A stretch of DNA of 64,000 nt from the NCBI GenBank assembly GCA_028277845.1, contig JANQFL010000036.1, positions 1 through 64,000 of the forward strand, given 5' to 3'. A model generated the notes under the pieces. That model was given only the letters and a program-made list of their open reading frames with translations, had not been told where the DNA came from and ran no database searches. The stretch's first letter is position 1. The number at the start of each line of letters is the position of its first letter. Origin of the DNA: Sneathiellales bacterium (GTDB taxonomy: Bacteria; Pseudomonadota; Alphaproteobacteria; JANQFL01). Below, piece after piece: positions 57,411 to 64,000 of this stretch. The position numbers and the translations under genes were made by a program.

Positions 57411-57490
57411 CCGGAACTCCGCATCTCGATGTTGAGGGGGTGCCGGGCGTTTTACTCCTTCACCTGCCGGAGTTCAATGGATTGCGCATG

Positions 57491-57964
57491 TCAGGGTACG
57501 TGCTCGTCCAGCGCATCATTCCAACGGGATTGCATTTCCTCGGGAGAGACGTCCTCGATTTGCGTCGCGATCGTCCATTTGTAACCGAACGGGTCGACGA
57601 GCGTACCGGTGCGGTGCCCGAAAAACTCGTCCCTGACCTTGCGCATGACCGTCGCGCCCGCCTGCTCGGCCCGCGCCACCACCGCATCGACGTCGGCCAC
57701 ATAGACGTGGAGTGTGATGGGGCACCCGCCGACCGACTGAGCACTGACCGCGCCGAAATCCGGATACTCCTCGGCCATCATGACGGTGGCTCCCAGGATC
57801 TTCAATTCCGCGTGCCCGACCTTGCCGGACGGCTCACTCAGGCGAAAATCTTCCGCGGCACCGAAAGCGGACTGGTAGAAGGCCAGGGCCGCCGGGTAAT
57901 CGTTGACGATCAAATACGGGGTCATCGCCGGCCGGCCTTCCGGCATGGTTCTGTTTTCGGTCAT
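57491..57964 (-). CDS. VOC (glyoxalase/PhnB-like) family protein (157 aa)
   Basis: It has the two beta-alpha-beta-beta-beta modules of the vicinal oxygen chelate fold: TPYLIVNDYPAALAFYQSAFGAAEDFRL and HVYVADVDAVVARAEQAGATVMRKVRDEFFGHRTGTLVDPFGYKWTIAT. This matches the PhnB-like group, whose substrates are mostly unknown. Other Met codons at residues 7 and 14 are possible starts. It is divergent from the TetR gene across an AT-rich 103-nt region and may be its target. Confidence 0.88.
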   Translation of the reverse strand: MTENRTMPEGRPAMTPYLIVNDYPAALAFYQSAFGAAEDFRLSEPSGKVGHAELKILGATVMMAEEYPDFGAVSAQSVGGCPITLHVYVADVDAVVARAEQAGATVMRKVRDEFFGHRTGTLVDPFGYKWTIATQIEDVSPEEMQSRWNDALDEHVP

Positions 57965-58067
57965 GATATGCCTGCATCCGTTTGTATTTAATTATTTAAC
58001 GTTGTATAAAATAAATAAATCCTGCCGTCAACGACAAAGCAATCGTGCGATCAACCACCATCGAATC

Positions 58068-58673
58068 ATGAGTACTGATACCGAATCCGACCAACCCCGC
58101 CGTGGCCGTCCCCGCGACAGGGAAGCCAGAACAAAAATCCTGCAAGCCGCCAGGTCGCTATTGGCCAAGGGTGGATTGACCGCCGTGACCATGGAAGGTA
58201 TCGCCGCGGCTGCGGGGGTCAGCAAACCCACCATCTACCGCTACTGGCCGAACGCTCATGCCGTGGCGATGACCGCAATGATCGAATCGCAAGCCGCGGA
58301 TCCGGAGCCACTTTCACCGTCGGACCGTACGGCCGTGGAGGATTTGAAGCGGCAGTTGCGGCATGTCGTCCACGTATTCACCGCGGGCGCCGGGCGCGGC
58401 GCATTGCTGCTTGTCGCCGCTTCGGACGCCGATTCGGAATTGTCCAAATCGTTTCGGCACAACGTCATATTACGCAGTCGCGAGGAAGGACGCACGATTC
58501 TGCAACGGGCGATCAAGGGTGGAGAGTTGCGCGCCGACCTGAACTTGGAAGTCGCTCTGGACCAGATCTACGGGCCGGTGTTTTTTCGCCTGTTGCTCGG
58601 ACATGCACCGTTGGACGAAGACTTCGCCGATACCGCGGTCGACCAGACGATCAGCGGCTTCGCGTCCACCTAG
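58068..58673 (+). CDS. TetR-family regulator (201 aa)
   Basis: The N-terminal HTH is clear: REARTKILQAARSLLAKGGLTAVTMEGIAAAAGVSKPTIYRYWPNAHAVAM (residues 18-70). The C-terminal ligand domain resembles TetR_C groups with the ending FFRLLLGHAPLDEDFADTAVDQTISGF. The start at 58068 follows a stretch that is non-coding in character. The effector is unknown; the divergent VOC gene and the downstream oxidoreductase are candidate targets. Confidence 0.92.
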   Translation: MSTDTESDQPRRGRPRDREARTKILQAARSLLAKGGLTAVTMEGIAAAAGVSKPTIYRYWPNAHAVAMTAMIESQAADPEPLSPSDRTAVEDLKRQLRHVVHVFTAGAGRGALLLVAASDADSELSKSFRHNVILRSREEGRTILQRAIKGGELRADLNLEVALDQIYGPVFFRLLLGHAPLDEDFADTAVDQTISGFAST

Positions 58674-58700
58674 AGCAATTCCTCAGCGCCGGACGGGCAA

Positions 58701-59843
58701 TCAGAGTCCCATCGTCTTGAGCGCCCGCGCCCGGCGGGTCAGCCACCAGCCGTACTGGTGCGGCCAGCCGTCGAATTCGGGATCGCAGCCCAGTGCCTCG
58801 GCGGCGTGGCGTGGCCAGAAGGGATCGTGCAGCGCTTCCCGGCCGATGGCGACCAGGTCGGCGGCGCCGGACTGCAGGACGTCTTCCGCCTGCTCCGCCG
58901 ATAGAATCAAGCCGACGGCCTGGGTCATCAGGCCCGTCTGTTCGCGGATGGCGGCGGCATAGGGCACCTGGAAACCCGGACCGCGCTTGCCCGGGGCGTT
59001 CGTCGCGCCCTGCGGGCTGTTGCCGCCGGAGGAACAGTCGATCACATCGACGCCGCGCTCCTTCAGTTCCCGAGCCAGGACCACGCTGTCGTCCAGTTCC
59101 CAGCCGCCCTCGATGCCGTCGACCGACGATACCCGGAAAAACAATGGTAGTTCCGCGGGCCAGGCCTCGCGCACCGTTTCGGTGACTTCCAGCGCCAGGC
59201 GCATGCGGCCCGAGCGGTCGCCGCCGTAGCCGTCGTTGCGCCGATTGGAAATGGGCGAGAGAAACGATTGGATCAGGTAACCGTGGGCGCCGTGGATCTC
59301 CAGCGCCTGGAAACCGGCATCGAGGGAACGCTTGGCGGCTTCGGCGAAGGCGCGCGTGACGCGGCTGATATCGTCGCCGTCCATCGCGGTGGGGACCAGC
59401 CATCCGTCGTCCATGGCCAGGTCGGACGGGCCCAGGATCGGCCAGGCCAAATCGCCGCGCGCGGTGTCCGCCTCTCCGAGCGGGCCGTTGCCGTACCACG
59501 GGCGCTGCATGCTGGCCTTGCGGCCGGCGTGGCCGATCTGAATGGCGGGAACGGCCCCTTGCCCGGAAATGAAATCGGTGATGCGGCGCCAGGCGGCGGC
59601 TTGTTCCGCCGTCCAGATGCCGGCGTCGCCGTGGGTAATCCGCCCTTCCTCGGACACCGCCGAGGCCTCGCAGAAGATCAGGCCCGCGCCGCCCATGGCA
59701 AACGATGACAAGTGGGCGAAATGCCAATCGTTGACCACCCCATCCTCGGCGGAGTACTGGCACATGGGCGAAATGACGATACGGTTGGGAAGTGTGACCT
59801 CTGCGATCTGCAGAGCGGTAAACAAAAGCGGTTGGGCGGCCAT
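58701..59843 (-). CDS. Old yellow enzyme family NADH:flavin oxidoreductase, YqjM-like (380 aa)
   Basis: This FMN enzyme reduces activated C=C bonds. The TIM barrel starts with LPNRIVISPMCQYSAEDGVVNDWHFAHL; the Cys in SPMCQYS is the YqjM/thermophilic-like type. IQIGHAGRKAS, FQALEIHGAHGYLIQSFLSPISNRR and YGGDRSGRMRLALEV carry the His pair and the active-site Tyr region. VGLILSAEQAEDVLQSGAADLVAIGREALHDPFWPRHAAE binds FMN phosphate. A 42-aa small gene is encoded upstream on the same strand. Confidence 0.94.
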   Translation of the reverse strand: MAAQPLLFTALQIAEVTLPNRIVISPMCQYSAEDGVVNDWHFAHLSSFAMGGAGLIFCEASAVSEEGRITHGDAGIWTAEQAAAWRRITDFISGQGAVPAIQIGHAGRKASMQRPWYGNGPLGEADTARGDLAWPILGPSDLAMDDGWLVPTAMDGDDISRVTRAFAEAAKRSLDAGFQALEIHGAHGYLIQSFLSPISNRRNDGYGGDRSGRMRLALEVTETVREAWPAELPLFFRVSSVDGIEGGWELDDSVVLARELKERGVDVIDCSSGGNSPQGATNAPGKRGPGFQVPYAAAIREQTGLMTQAVGLILSAEQAEDVLQSGAADLVAIGREALHDPFWPRHAAEALGCDPEFDGWPHQYGWWLTRRARALKTMGL

Positions 59844-59941
59844 GCACGGAATCCTCGAAAAGCATACAATTCGCGCCGCAAGGGCGGCCCGAACCGTATC
59901 AGGCCGGGGAATGACCGCCTAGTCTCGTTTTCCGGTCCTGA

Positions 59942-60070
59942 TCAGCCGCCGACCAGCACGTGGCGCACCTGATCCCACGAAAACACGAAGGTCATGACGG
60001 TGGCGGTGGTCATCATGGCGACGATGGTCATGAAGGCGGAGGTGACGACGGTTCTGATGATCTGTTGCAC
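59942..60070 (-). CDS. Small single-span membrane protein (42 aa)
   Basis: A GTG start at 60070 lies 6-7 nt after AGGGGAT, a good ribosome-binding site. The product has a short N terminus (MQQIIRT), one hydrophobic span rich in Met and Thr (about residues 8-31) and the tail [13 protein letters not shown]. It precedes the OYE gene by 98 nt on the same strand and is divergent from the SDR gene, sharing with it a region that contains a CRP-type palindrome. No family recognised. Confidence 0.5.
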   Translation of the reverse strand: MQQIIRTVVTSAFMTIVAMMTTATVMTFVFSWDQVRHVLVGG

Positions 60071-60144
60071 GGCGTGATCCCCTGAATGTTTGCGCGTTCC
60101 CTATTGCTGATGGCGCCAATATGGGACCATTTCCGCCAGATCTC

Positions 60145-60160
60145 TGTGATCCACGTCACA
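60145..60160. promoter_or_regulatory. CRP/FNR-superfamily binding palindrome
   Basis: TGTGA-tccacg-TCACA (60145-60160) is an exact match to the E. coli CRP consensus TGTGA-N6-TCACA. It lies 72 bp before the SDR start and 75 bp before the 42-aa gene on the other strand, so it could serve either or both. The regulator in this organism is not in the window. Confidence 0.6.
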
Positions 60161-60231
60161 GCTTGGCGCCTTGCTGCCGCTTCGCGCGCTCTATATGGTG
60201 CCGCGGCGGAATGTGCGAGGAGGCAACAGAA

Positions 60232-60975
60232 ATGCAGGACAAGACAGCGATTGTAACCGGCGCAGGATCGGGAATCGGCCGTGCCGTGGCCGTGGCCCTG
60301 TCGGACGCCGGCTACAACGTCGCCCTGGCGGGACGGCGCGCGGAGACCCTGGAGGAAACGGCCGGCCTGGCGCCGAACGAGACCCTGGTGCATGCGACCG
60401 ACGTGAGCGACCCCGACGCCGTGCATGCCCTGTTTGCCGCCACGGTCGAACGGTTTGGCCGGCTGGACGTACTGTTCAACAACGCCGGCATCTTTTCGGC
60501 CGCGCTGCCGATCGACGAAATTCCCATCGAAACCTGGCGCGCGGTCGTCGACGTCAATCTCAGCGGCATGTTCTATTGCAGCCGGGAAGCGTTCCGGGCC
60601 ATGAAGGCGCAGAACCCGCGCGGCGGCCGCATCATCAACAACGGATCGATCTCCGCTTATGCACCCAGGCCGTTTTCGGCGCCGTATACGTCGACCAAAC
60701 ACGCCATCACCGGGCTGACCAAATCGACCTCCCTCGATGGCCGGCCCTACGACATCGCCTGCGGCCAGATCGACATCGGCAATGCCGCGACGGACATGAC
60801 CGAAAAAATGCCCCAGGGCGTGCCGCAGGCGGACGGCAGCGTCGCCCCCGAGCCGGTCATGGACGTGGCCAACGTCGCCAATGCCGTCGTGCACATGGCC
60901 GGCCTGCCGCTGGACGCCAATGTACAGTTCATGACCGTCATGGCCACCAAGATGCCGTATATCGGCCGCGGCTGA
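60232..60975 (+). CDS. Short-chain dehydrogenase/reductase (247 aa)
   Basis: A classical SDR with [16 protein letters not shown] as cofactor loop, VLFNNAGIF, catalytic Ser in [23 protein letters not shown] with the YxxxK pair, and [11 protein letters not shown] after it. GAGGAGG lies 8 nt upstream of the ATG. It is 16 nt upstream of the EamA gene and probably co-transcribed. The substrate is unknown; the CRP-type site upstream suggests control by carbon or oxygen status. Confidence 0.92.
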   Translation: MQDKTAIVTGAGSGIGRAVAVALSDAGYNVALAGRRAETLEETAGLAPNETLVHATDVSDPDAVHALFAATVERFGRLDVLFNNAGIFSAALPIDEIPIETWRAVVDVNLSGMFYCSREAFRAMKAQNPRGGRIINNGSISAYAPRPFSAPYTSTKHAITGLTKSTSLDGRPYDIACGQIDIGNAATDMTEKMPQGVPQADGSVAPEPVMDVANVANAVVHMAGLPLDANVQFMTVMATKMPYIGRG

Positions 60976-60991
60976 ACGAGACCGAACCGGC

Positions 60992-61885
60992 ATGCCCCTC
61001 CTTGCCATGTTCACGGCCGTGTTCTTCTGGTCGGGCCTGCTGGTTGCGCAAAAGTATCTCGGCAACGTCCTCAGCGTGGCCGAGACCGGTCTGTTCCGGT
61101 TCGCCCTGGCGGCGACCTTGCTGTGGATCGTCGTCTTTGCCACCCGGCAGGATGCCCGGATCCGCAACAAGGCCGAGGCGCGCCCCCTCCTGATGGGTAT
61201 TTTCGAGCCCGGCCTGGCCGGTCTGTTCGTGATCTGGGGCCTGCAATATACGTCGGTGATCACGGCATCGGTGCTGTGGAGTCTGATGCCCCTGATCATG
61301 CCGATCCTCGGCCGCGTCATCCTGAAGGAACCGTTGCGCCCGGTCGTCGGCATTGCGGCGGTGATCGCCGTCGCCGGGTCCTGGGTTTTGATCGCCGGCC
61401 AGCAGAGCACCGGCCAGGGATCCATGCTCGGCGACATCCTCGTCGCCCTCGGCGTGGCGTCCGCCTGCACCAATCAGCTCATCGCCCGCAGCGTCGCCCA
61501 GACCCTCGGCCGGCCGTTGGTGACCACGTCCTATCAGGTGACCGTCTCCATGCTGCTCGCGGCCGCGATCCTCTTGGCCACGGAAGGGTTCCAGGTCTCC
61601 TGGCCGGCGCTGGGGTTGCTGGACTATGCCGCCATCGGGTTCATCGGATTTGCCGGCGGGCTCGGCACGTTCCTGCTCTACAATTACGCGCTGCGCTACA
61701 TGCCGGTCGGCCGGATCAGCCTGTTTCCGCCGCTGGTGGGACCGGTCGGCACCGTCATGGCCGCGCTACTGCTGGGCGAACGGCTCACGCTCACGGATAT
61801 GGCGGCCATCACCATCATCGTCTTCGCCGCGATGCTGCCGACCCTGGTACCGGAGCCGGCCCGGCCCGGAAAAAACGGCGCATAG
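60992..61885 (+). CDS. EamA/DMT family permease (297 aa)
   Basis: Ten hydrophobic spans form two EamA repeats. Typical features are FTAVFFWSGLLVAQKYLGN at the N terminus, QYTSVITASVLWSLMPLIMPILGRVILKEP ending repeat 1's fourth span, and RISLFPPLVGPVGTVMAALLLGERLTLTDMAAITIIV near the C terminus. It is likely an exporter; no substrate can be assigned. It follows the SDR gene closely. Confidence 0.9.
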   Translation: MPLLAMFTAVFFWSGLLVAQKYLGNVLSVAETGLFRFALAATLLWIVVFATRQDARIRNKAEARPLLMGIFEPGLAGLFVIWGLQYTSVITASVLWSLMPLIMPILGRVILKEPLRPVVGIAAVIAVAGSWVLIAGQQSTGQGSMLGDILVALGVASACTNQLIARSVAQTLGRPLVTTSYQVTVSMLLAAAILLATEGFQVSWPALGLLDYAAIGFIGFAGGLGTFLLYNYALRYMPVGRISLFPPLVGPVGTVMAALLLGERLTLTDMAAITIIVFAAMLPTLVPEPARPGKNGA

Positions 61886-62020
61886 CCGGACAAAACCACC
61901 GGTACCGCTCGCACCGGCTGACGGGTATAATGGACGGCCAAATCAACAAAAATGACCAAAACGGTCGATCAAGGGGGCGTACCAGCCAGCTGTTCTTGGC
62001 CCGGGAGGAGGACCGAAGCA

Positions 62021-62401
62021 TTGGCAAAATCCGTACTGATAGCCGACGACGAGCCGAACATCATTCTGTCATTGCGCTTCATCATGGAGCAGGCCGGATA
62101 CGACGTCCGCGTCGCCCGCGACGGTATCGATGCCCTGAACCAATGCGAGGAACAGGCGCCGGACCTGGTGTTGCTGGACGTGATGATGCCCAACAAAACC
62201 GGCTACGACGTCTGCGAAACCATGCGGGCCAATCCGGCGTTCGACAACACCCGAATCATCATGGTCACCGCCAAGGGAAGAGACGCCGAGCGTGAAAAAG
62301 GCTTGGCGATGGGCGCCGACGAATATGTCACCAAGCCGTTTTCGACACGCGACGTCATGAGCCAGGTGCGAACCCTGCTGGAGGCGCCCAGGCAACCATG
62401 A
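62021..62401 (+). CDS. Single-domain response regulator (126 aa)
   Basis: A CheY-like receiver without an output domain: acidic pair IADDEPN at residues 8-14, phosphorylation Asp in LVLLDVMMPNKTG, Thr in VTAKGR and Lys in VTKPFS. The TTG start at 62021 follows GGGAGGAGG with good spacing; an in-frame ATG further upstream would add an unrelated N terminus. Its stop overlaps the next gene by 4 nt, linking it to the SSF sensor kinase downstream, which may phosphorylate it. Confidence 0.9.
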   Translation: MAKSVLIADDEPNIILSLRFIMEQAGYDVRVARDGIDALNQCEEQAPDLVLLDVMMPNKTGYDVCETMRANPAFDNTRIIMVTAKGRDAEREKGLAMGADEYVTKPFSTRDVMSQVRTLLEAPRQP

Positions 62402-62643
62402 CCAAGTGGAGTCATTTTCGCGAACGCGCCATCGCACTGTTCATCCTCGGCGGCCTTGTCATGAATTTCCCCATCATGTCGCTGTTCAGCGTCGATGGGT
62501 TCCTGTTCGGCATCCCCGCCCTGTACATTTACGTGTTCAGCGCCTGGCTGCTGCTCATCGTTCTGGCCGCGGCGCTGGTGACACGCGTGCCGCGTCACAC
62601 GGTCGATCGGTCCCGCACGGCGGACATCGAGCCGAGGCCCTGA
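62398..62643 (+). CDS. Small two-span membrane protein next to the SSF kinase (81 aa)
   Basis: Two hydrophobic spans (about residues 11-30 and 41-63: FGIPALYIYVFSAWLLLIVLAAALVTRV) and a polar tail. In Pseudomonas a small protein, CbrX, is encoded directly before the SSF-type kinase CbrA, and YjcH precedes ActP; this gene is placed in the same way. It overlaps the receiver gene by 4 nt and is 3 nt from the kinase gene, so stoichiometric production is likely. Its role is unknown. Confidence 0.8.
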   Translation: MTKWSHFRERAIALFILGGLVMNFPIMSLFSVDGFLFGIPALYIYVFSAWLLLIVLAAALVTRVPRHTVDRSRTADIEPRP

Positions 62644-62646
62644 GCC

Positions 62647-64000
62647 ATGCTGCAGGGCTGGGTGATTCTGCTGGTCGCGCTGATCTATGTGATCATGCTG
62701 TTTCTGATCGCCTCGTGGGGCGACCGCCGCGCCGACGCCGGCCGCAGCATCATCAACAGCCCCTATGTCTACACCCTGTCCATTGCGGTCTACTGCACGA
62801 CCTGGACGTTCTACGGCAGCGTCGGGCGGGCGGCGACCAGCGGCATCGGCTTCCTGCCCATCTATATCGGCCCCACATTGATGGTGCTGATCTGGTGGTT
62901 CGTGCTGCGCAAGATCATCCGTATCTGCCGATTGCAGCGCATCACCTCCATCGCCGACTTCGTGTCGTCCCGCTACGGCAAGGACCCGGTGCTGGGCGGT
63001 TTGGTGACGGTGATCGCCGTGCTGGGCATCATGCCCTACATTTCGCTGCAGCTGAAAGCGGTGTCGACCAGTTTCACCGTCCTGCTGCAGTATCCGGAAA
63101 TCGCCATGCCGAGCGATCTCGGCCGGGTGTCGGTGCTGGGCGACACGGCGTTCTATGTCGCCTTGCTGCTGGCCGCCTTCGCCATCCTCTTCGGCACCCG
63201 GCACATCGACGCCACCGAGCACCACGAGGGCATGGTCGCGGCCGTGGCCTTCGAATCCATCGTCAAGCTGGTGGCCTTTCTCGCCATCGGCGTATTCGTC
63301 ACCTACGGCATCTATGACGGTTTCGGCGACCTGTTCACCCGGGCCGCCGAGTACCCCGACCTGGCCAGACTGTTCACCCTGGGTGAAGGCGTCATCGAAT
63401 ATGGCGAATGGTTCTCGCTGACCGTGCTGTCGATGCTGGCCATCATGTTTCTGCCGCGCCAGTTCCAGGTGGCGGTGATCGAGAACAAGAGCGAAGACCA
63501 TGTGCGCACCGCCATGTGGATGTTTCCGCTCTATCTCCTGGCTATCAACATCTTCGTCCTGCCCATCGCGTTGGGCGGCCTGATGCAGTTCCCGGACGGA
63601 CAGGTCGACGCCGACACCTTCGTCCTGGCCCTGCCGATGGCGGGCAAGCAGGAAGCCCTGGCGCTGCTGGTCTTCCTCGGCGGCCTGTCGGCGGCCACGG
63701 CCATGGTCATCGTCGCCACCGTGGCCTTGAGCACGATGATCAGCAACGACCTGGTGATGCCGGTGCTGCTGCGCATCAAGCGGCTCGGCCTGTCCGAACG
63801 CGCCGACCTGGGCTTTTTGCTGCTGTCCATCCGGCGGGGCAGCATCGTGATCATCCTGCTGCTGGGGTACACCTATTTCCGGCTGATCGGCGAATCCTAC
63901 GCCCTGGTCACCATCGGATTGGTGTCGTTCGCCGCGGCGGCCCAGTTCGCGCCGATTATCCTCGGCGGCGTCTATTGGCAGGGTGGAACCAGGCGCGGCG
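62647..64000 (+). CDS. Sodium/solute symporter-domain protein, probably a CbrA-like sensor histidine kinase (partial)
   Basis: The frame is open to the end of the window, so only the first ~451 residues are seen. They form an SLC5-type (SSF) membrane domain with about 12 spans: YVYTLSIAVYCTTWTFYGSVGRAATSGIGFLPIYIGP, RLQRITSIADFVSSRYGK and AIMFLPRQFQVAVIENKSEDHVRTAMWMFPLYLLAIN. The FLPRQFQVAVIEN motif is typical of SSF domains fused to histidine kinases rather than plain symporters. The kinase part lies outside the window and is inferred from this and from the receiver gene upstream. Confidence 0.82.
   Translation, partial: MLQGWVILLVALIYVIMLFLIASWGDRRADAGRSIINSPYVYTLSIAVYCTTWTFYGSVGRAATSGIGFLPIYIGPTLMVLIWWFVLRKIIRICRLQRITSIADFVSSRYGKDPVLGGLVTVIAVLGIMPYISLQLKAVSTSFTVLLQYPEIAMPSDLGRVSVLGDTAFYVALLLAAFAILFGTRHIDATEHHEGMVAAVAFESIVKLVAFLAIGVFVTYGIYDGFGDLFTRAAEYPDLARLFTLGEGVIEYGEWFSLTVLSMLAIMFLPRQFQVAVIENKSEDHVRTAMWMFPLYLLAINIFVLPIALGGLMQFPDGQVDADTFVLALPMAGKQEALALLVFLGGLSAATAMVIVATVALSTMISNDLVMPVLLRIKRLGLSERADLGFLLLSIRRGSIVIILLLGYTYFRLIGESYALVTIGLVSFAAAAQFAPIILGGVYWQGGTRRG

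Overview
This 64 kb window comes from a GC-rich, meso-diaminopimelate-type, Gram-negative alphaproteobacterium, probably a Rhodospirillales-like lineage. The evidence is a complete alphaproteobacterial division and cell-wall (dcw) cluster, DUF1127 and DUF1491 proteins, an ArsR-methyltransferase/metF/metH operon, a TRAP transporter, and a CtrA-type motif. I cannot name the species. I saw no insertion sequence, prophage, CRISPR array or tRNA; the window looks chromosomal and mostly core.

Layout. 0.3-9 kb: a CBS-domain protein, an M20 peptidase, DUF1491, uvrD-prmA, a double-DUF1127 protein, an M24 aminopeptidase P and a small YjzC-like protein. 9.1-34.2 kb, minus strand: read in transcription order, mraZ-rsmH-ftsL-ftsI-murE-murF-mraY-murD-ftsW-murG-murC-murB-ddl-ftsQ-ftsA-ftsZ-lpxC-(a plus-strand HTH gene)-bamD-recN-ligA. 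Most junctions overlap by 4 nt, so the run from mraZ to ddl is tightly coupled. 34.2-35.0 kb: the mraZ control region and rnpB (RNase P RNA). 35.0-37.4 kb: an amidase, an EamA permease and a TerB/DnaJ protein. 37.5-47.2 kb, plus strand: LysR, a DUF1445 (D-glutamate cyclase family) protein, TRAP dctPQM, a 1,200-residue ATP-dependent 5-oxoprolinase and a BASS-type permease, which I read as a D-glutamate/5-oxoproline catabolic unit. 48.3-53.7 kb, minus: ArsR-methyltransferase, metF and metH. 54.1-55.7 kb: mlaA-mlaC behind a structured leader. 55.7-64 kb: ettA, a VOC protein, TetR, an OYE-family oxidoreductase, an SDR, an EamA permease, then a receiver, a small membrane protein and the start of an SSF-type sensor kinase that runs off the window.

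The most interesting signals are non-coding. (1) Upstream of mraZ there are four TGGG boxes with an exact 10-bp period overlapping a promoter, then a perfect CtrA motif (TTAA-N7-TTAAC), then a perfect DnaA box in the loop of a perfect 9-bp inverted repeat. Together they look like a cell-cycle input module for the whole dcw operon. (2) The mlaA leader has a 10-bp hairpin that holds a perfect Shine-Dalgarno in its loop and the GTG of an 18-residue, three-cysteine leader peptide in its 3' arm. (3) The 5-oxoproline operon has strong stem-loops after dctP and between dctM and the oxoprolinase, and a 10-mer shared by the lysR and catabolic promoters. Two unlisted small membrane proteins (53 and 42 residues) with good ribosome-binding sites are also annotated.
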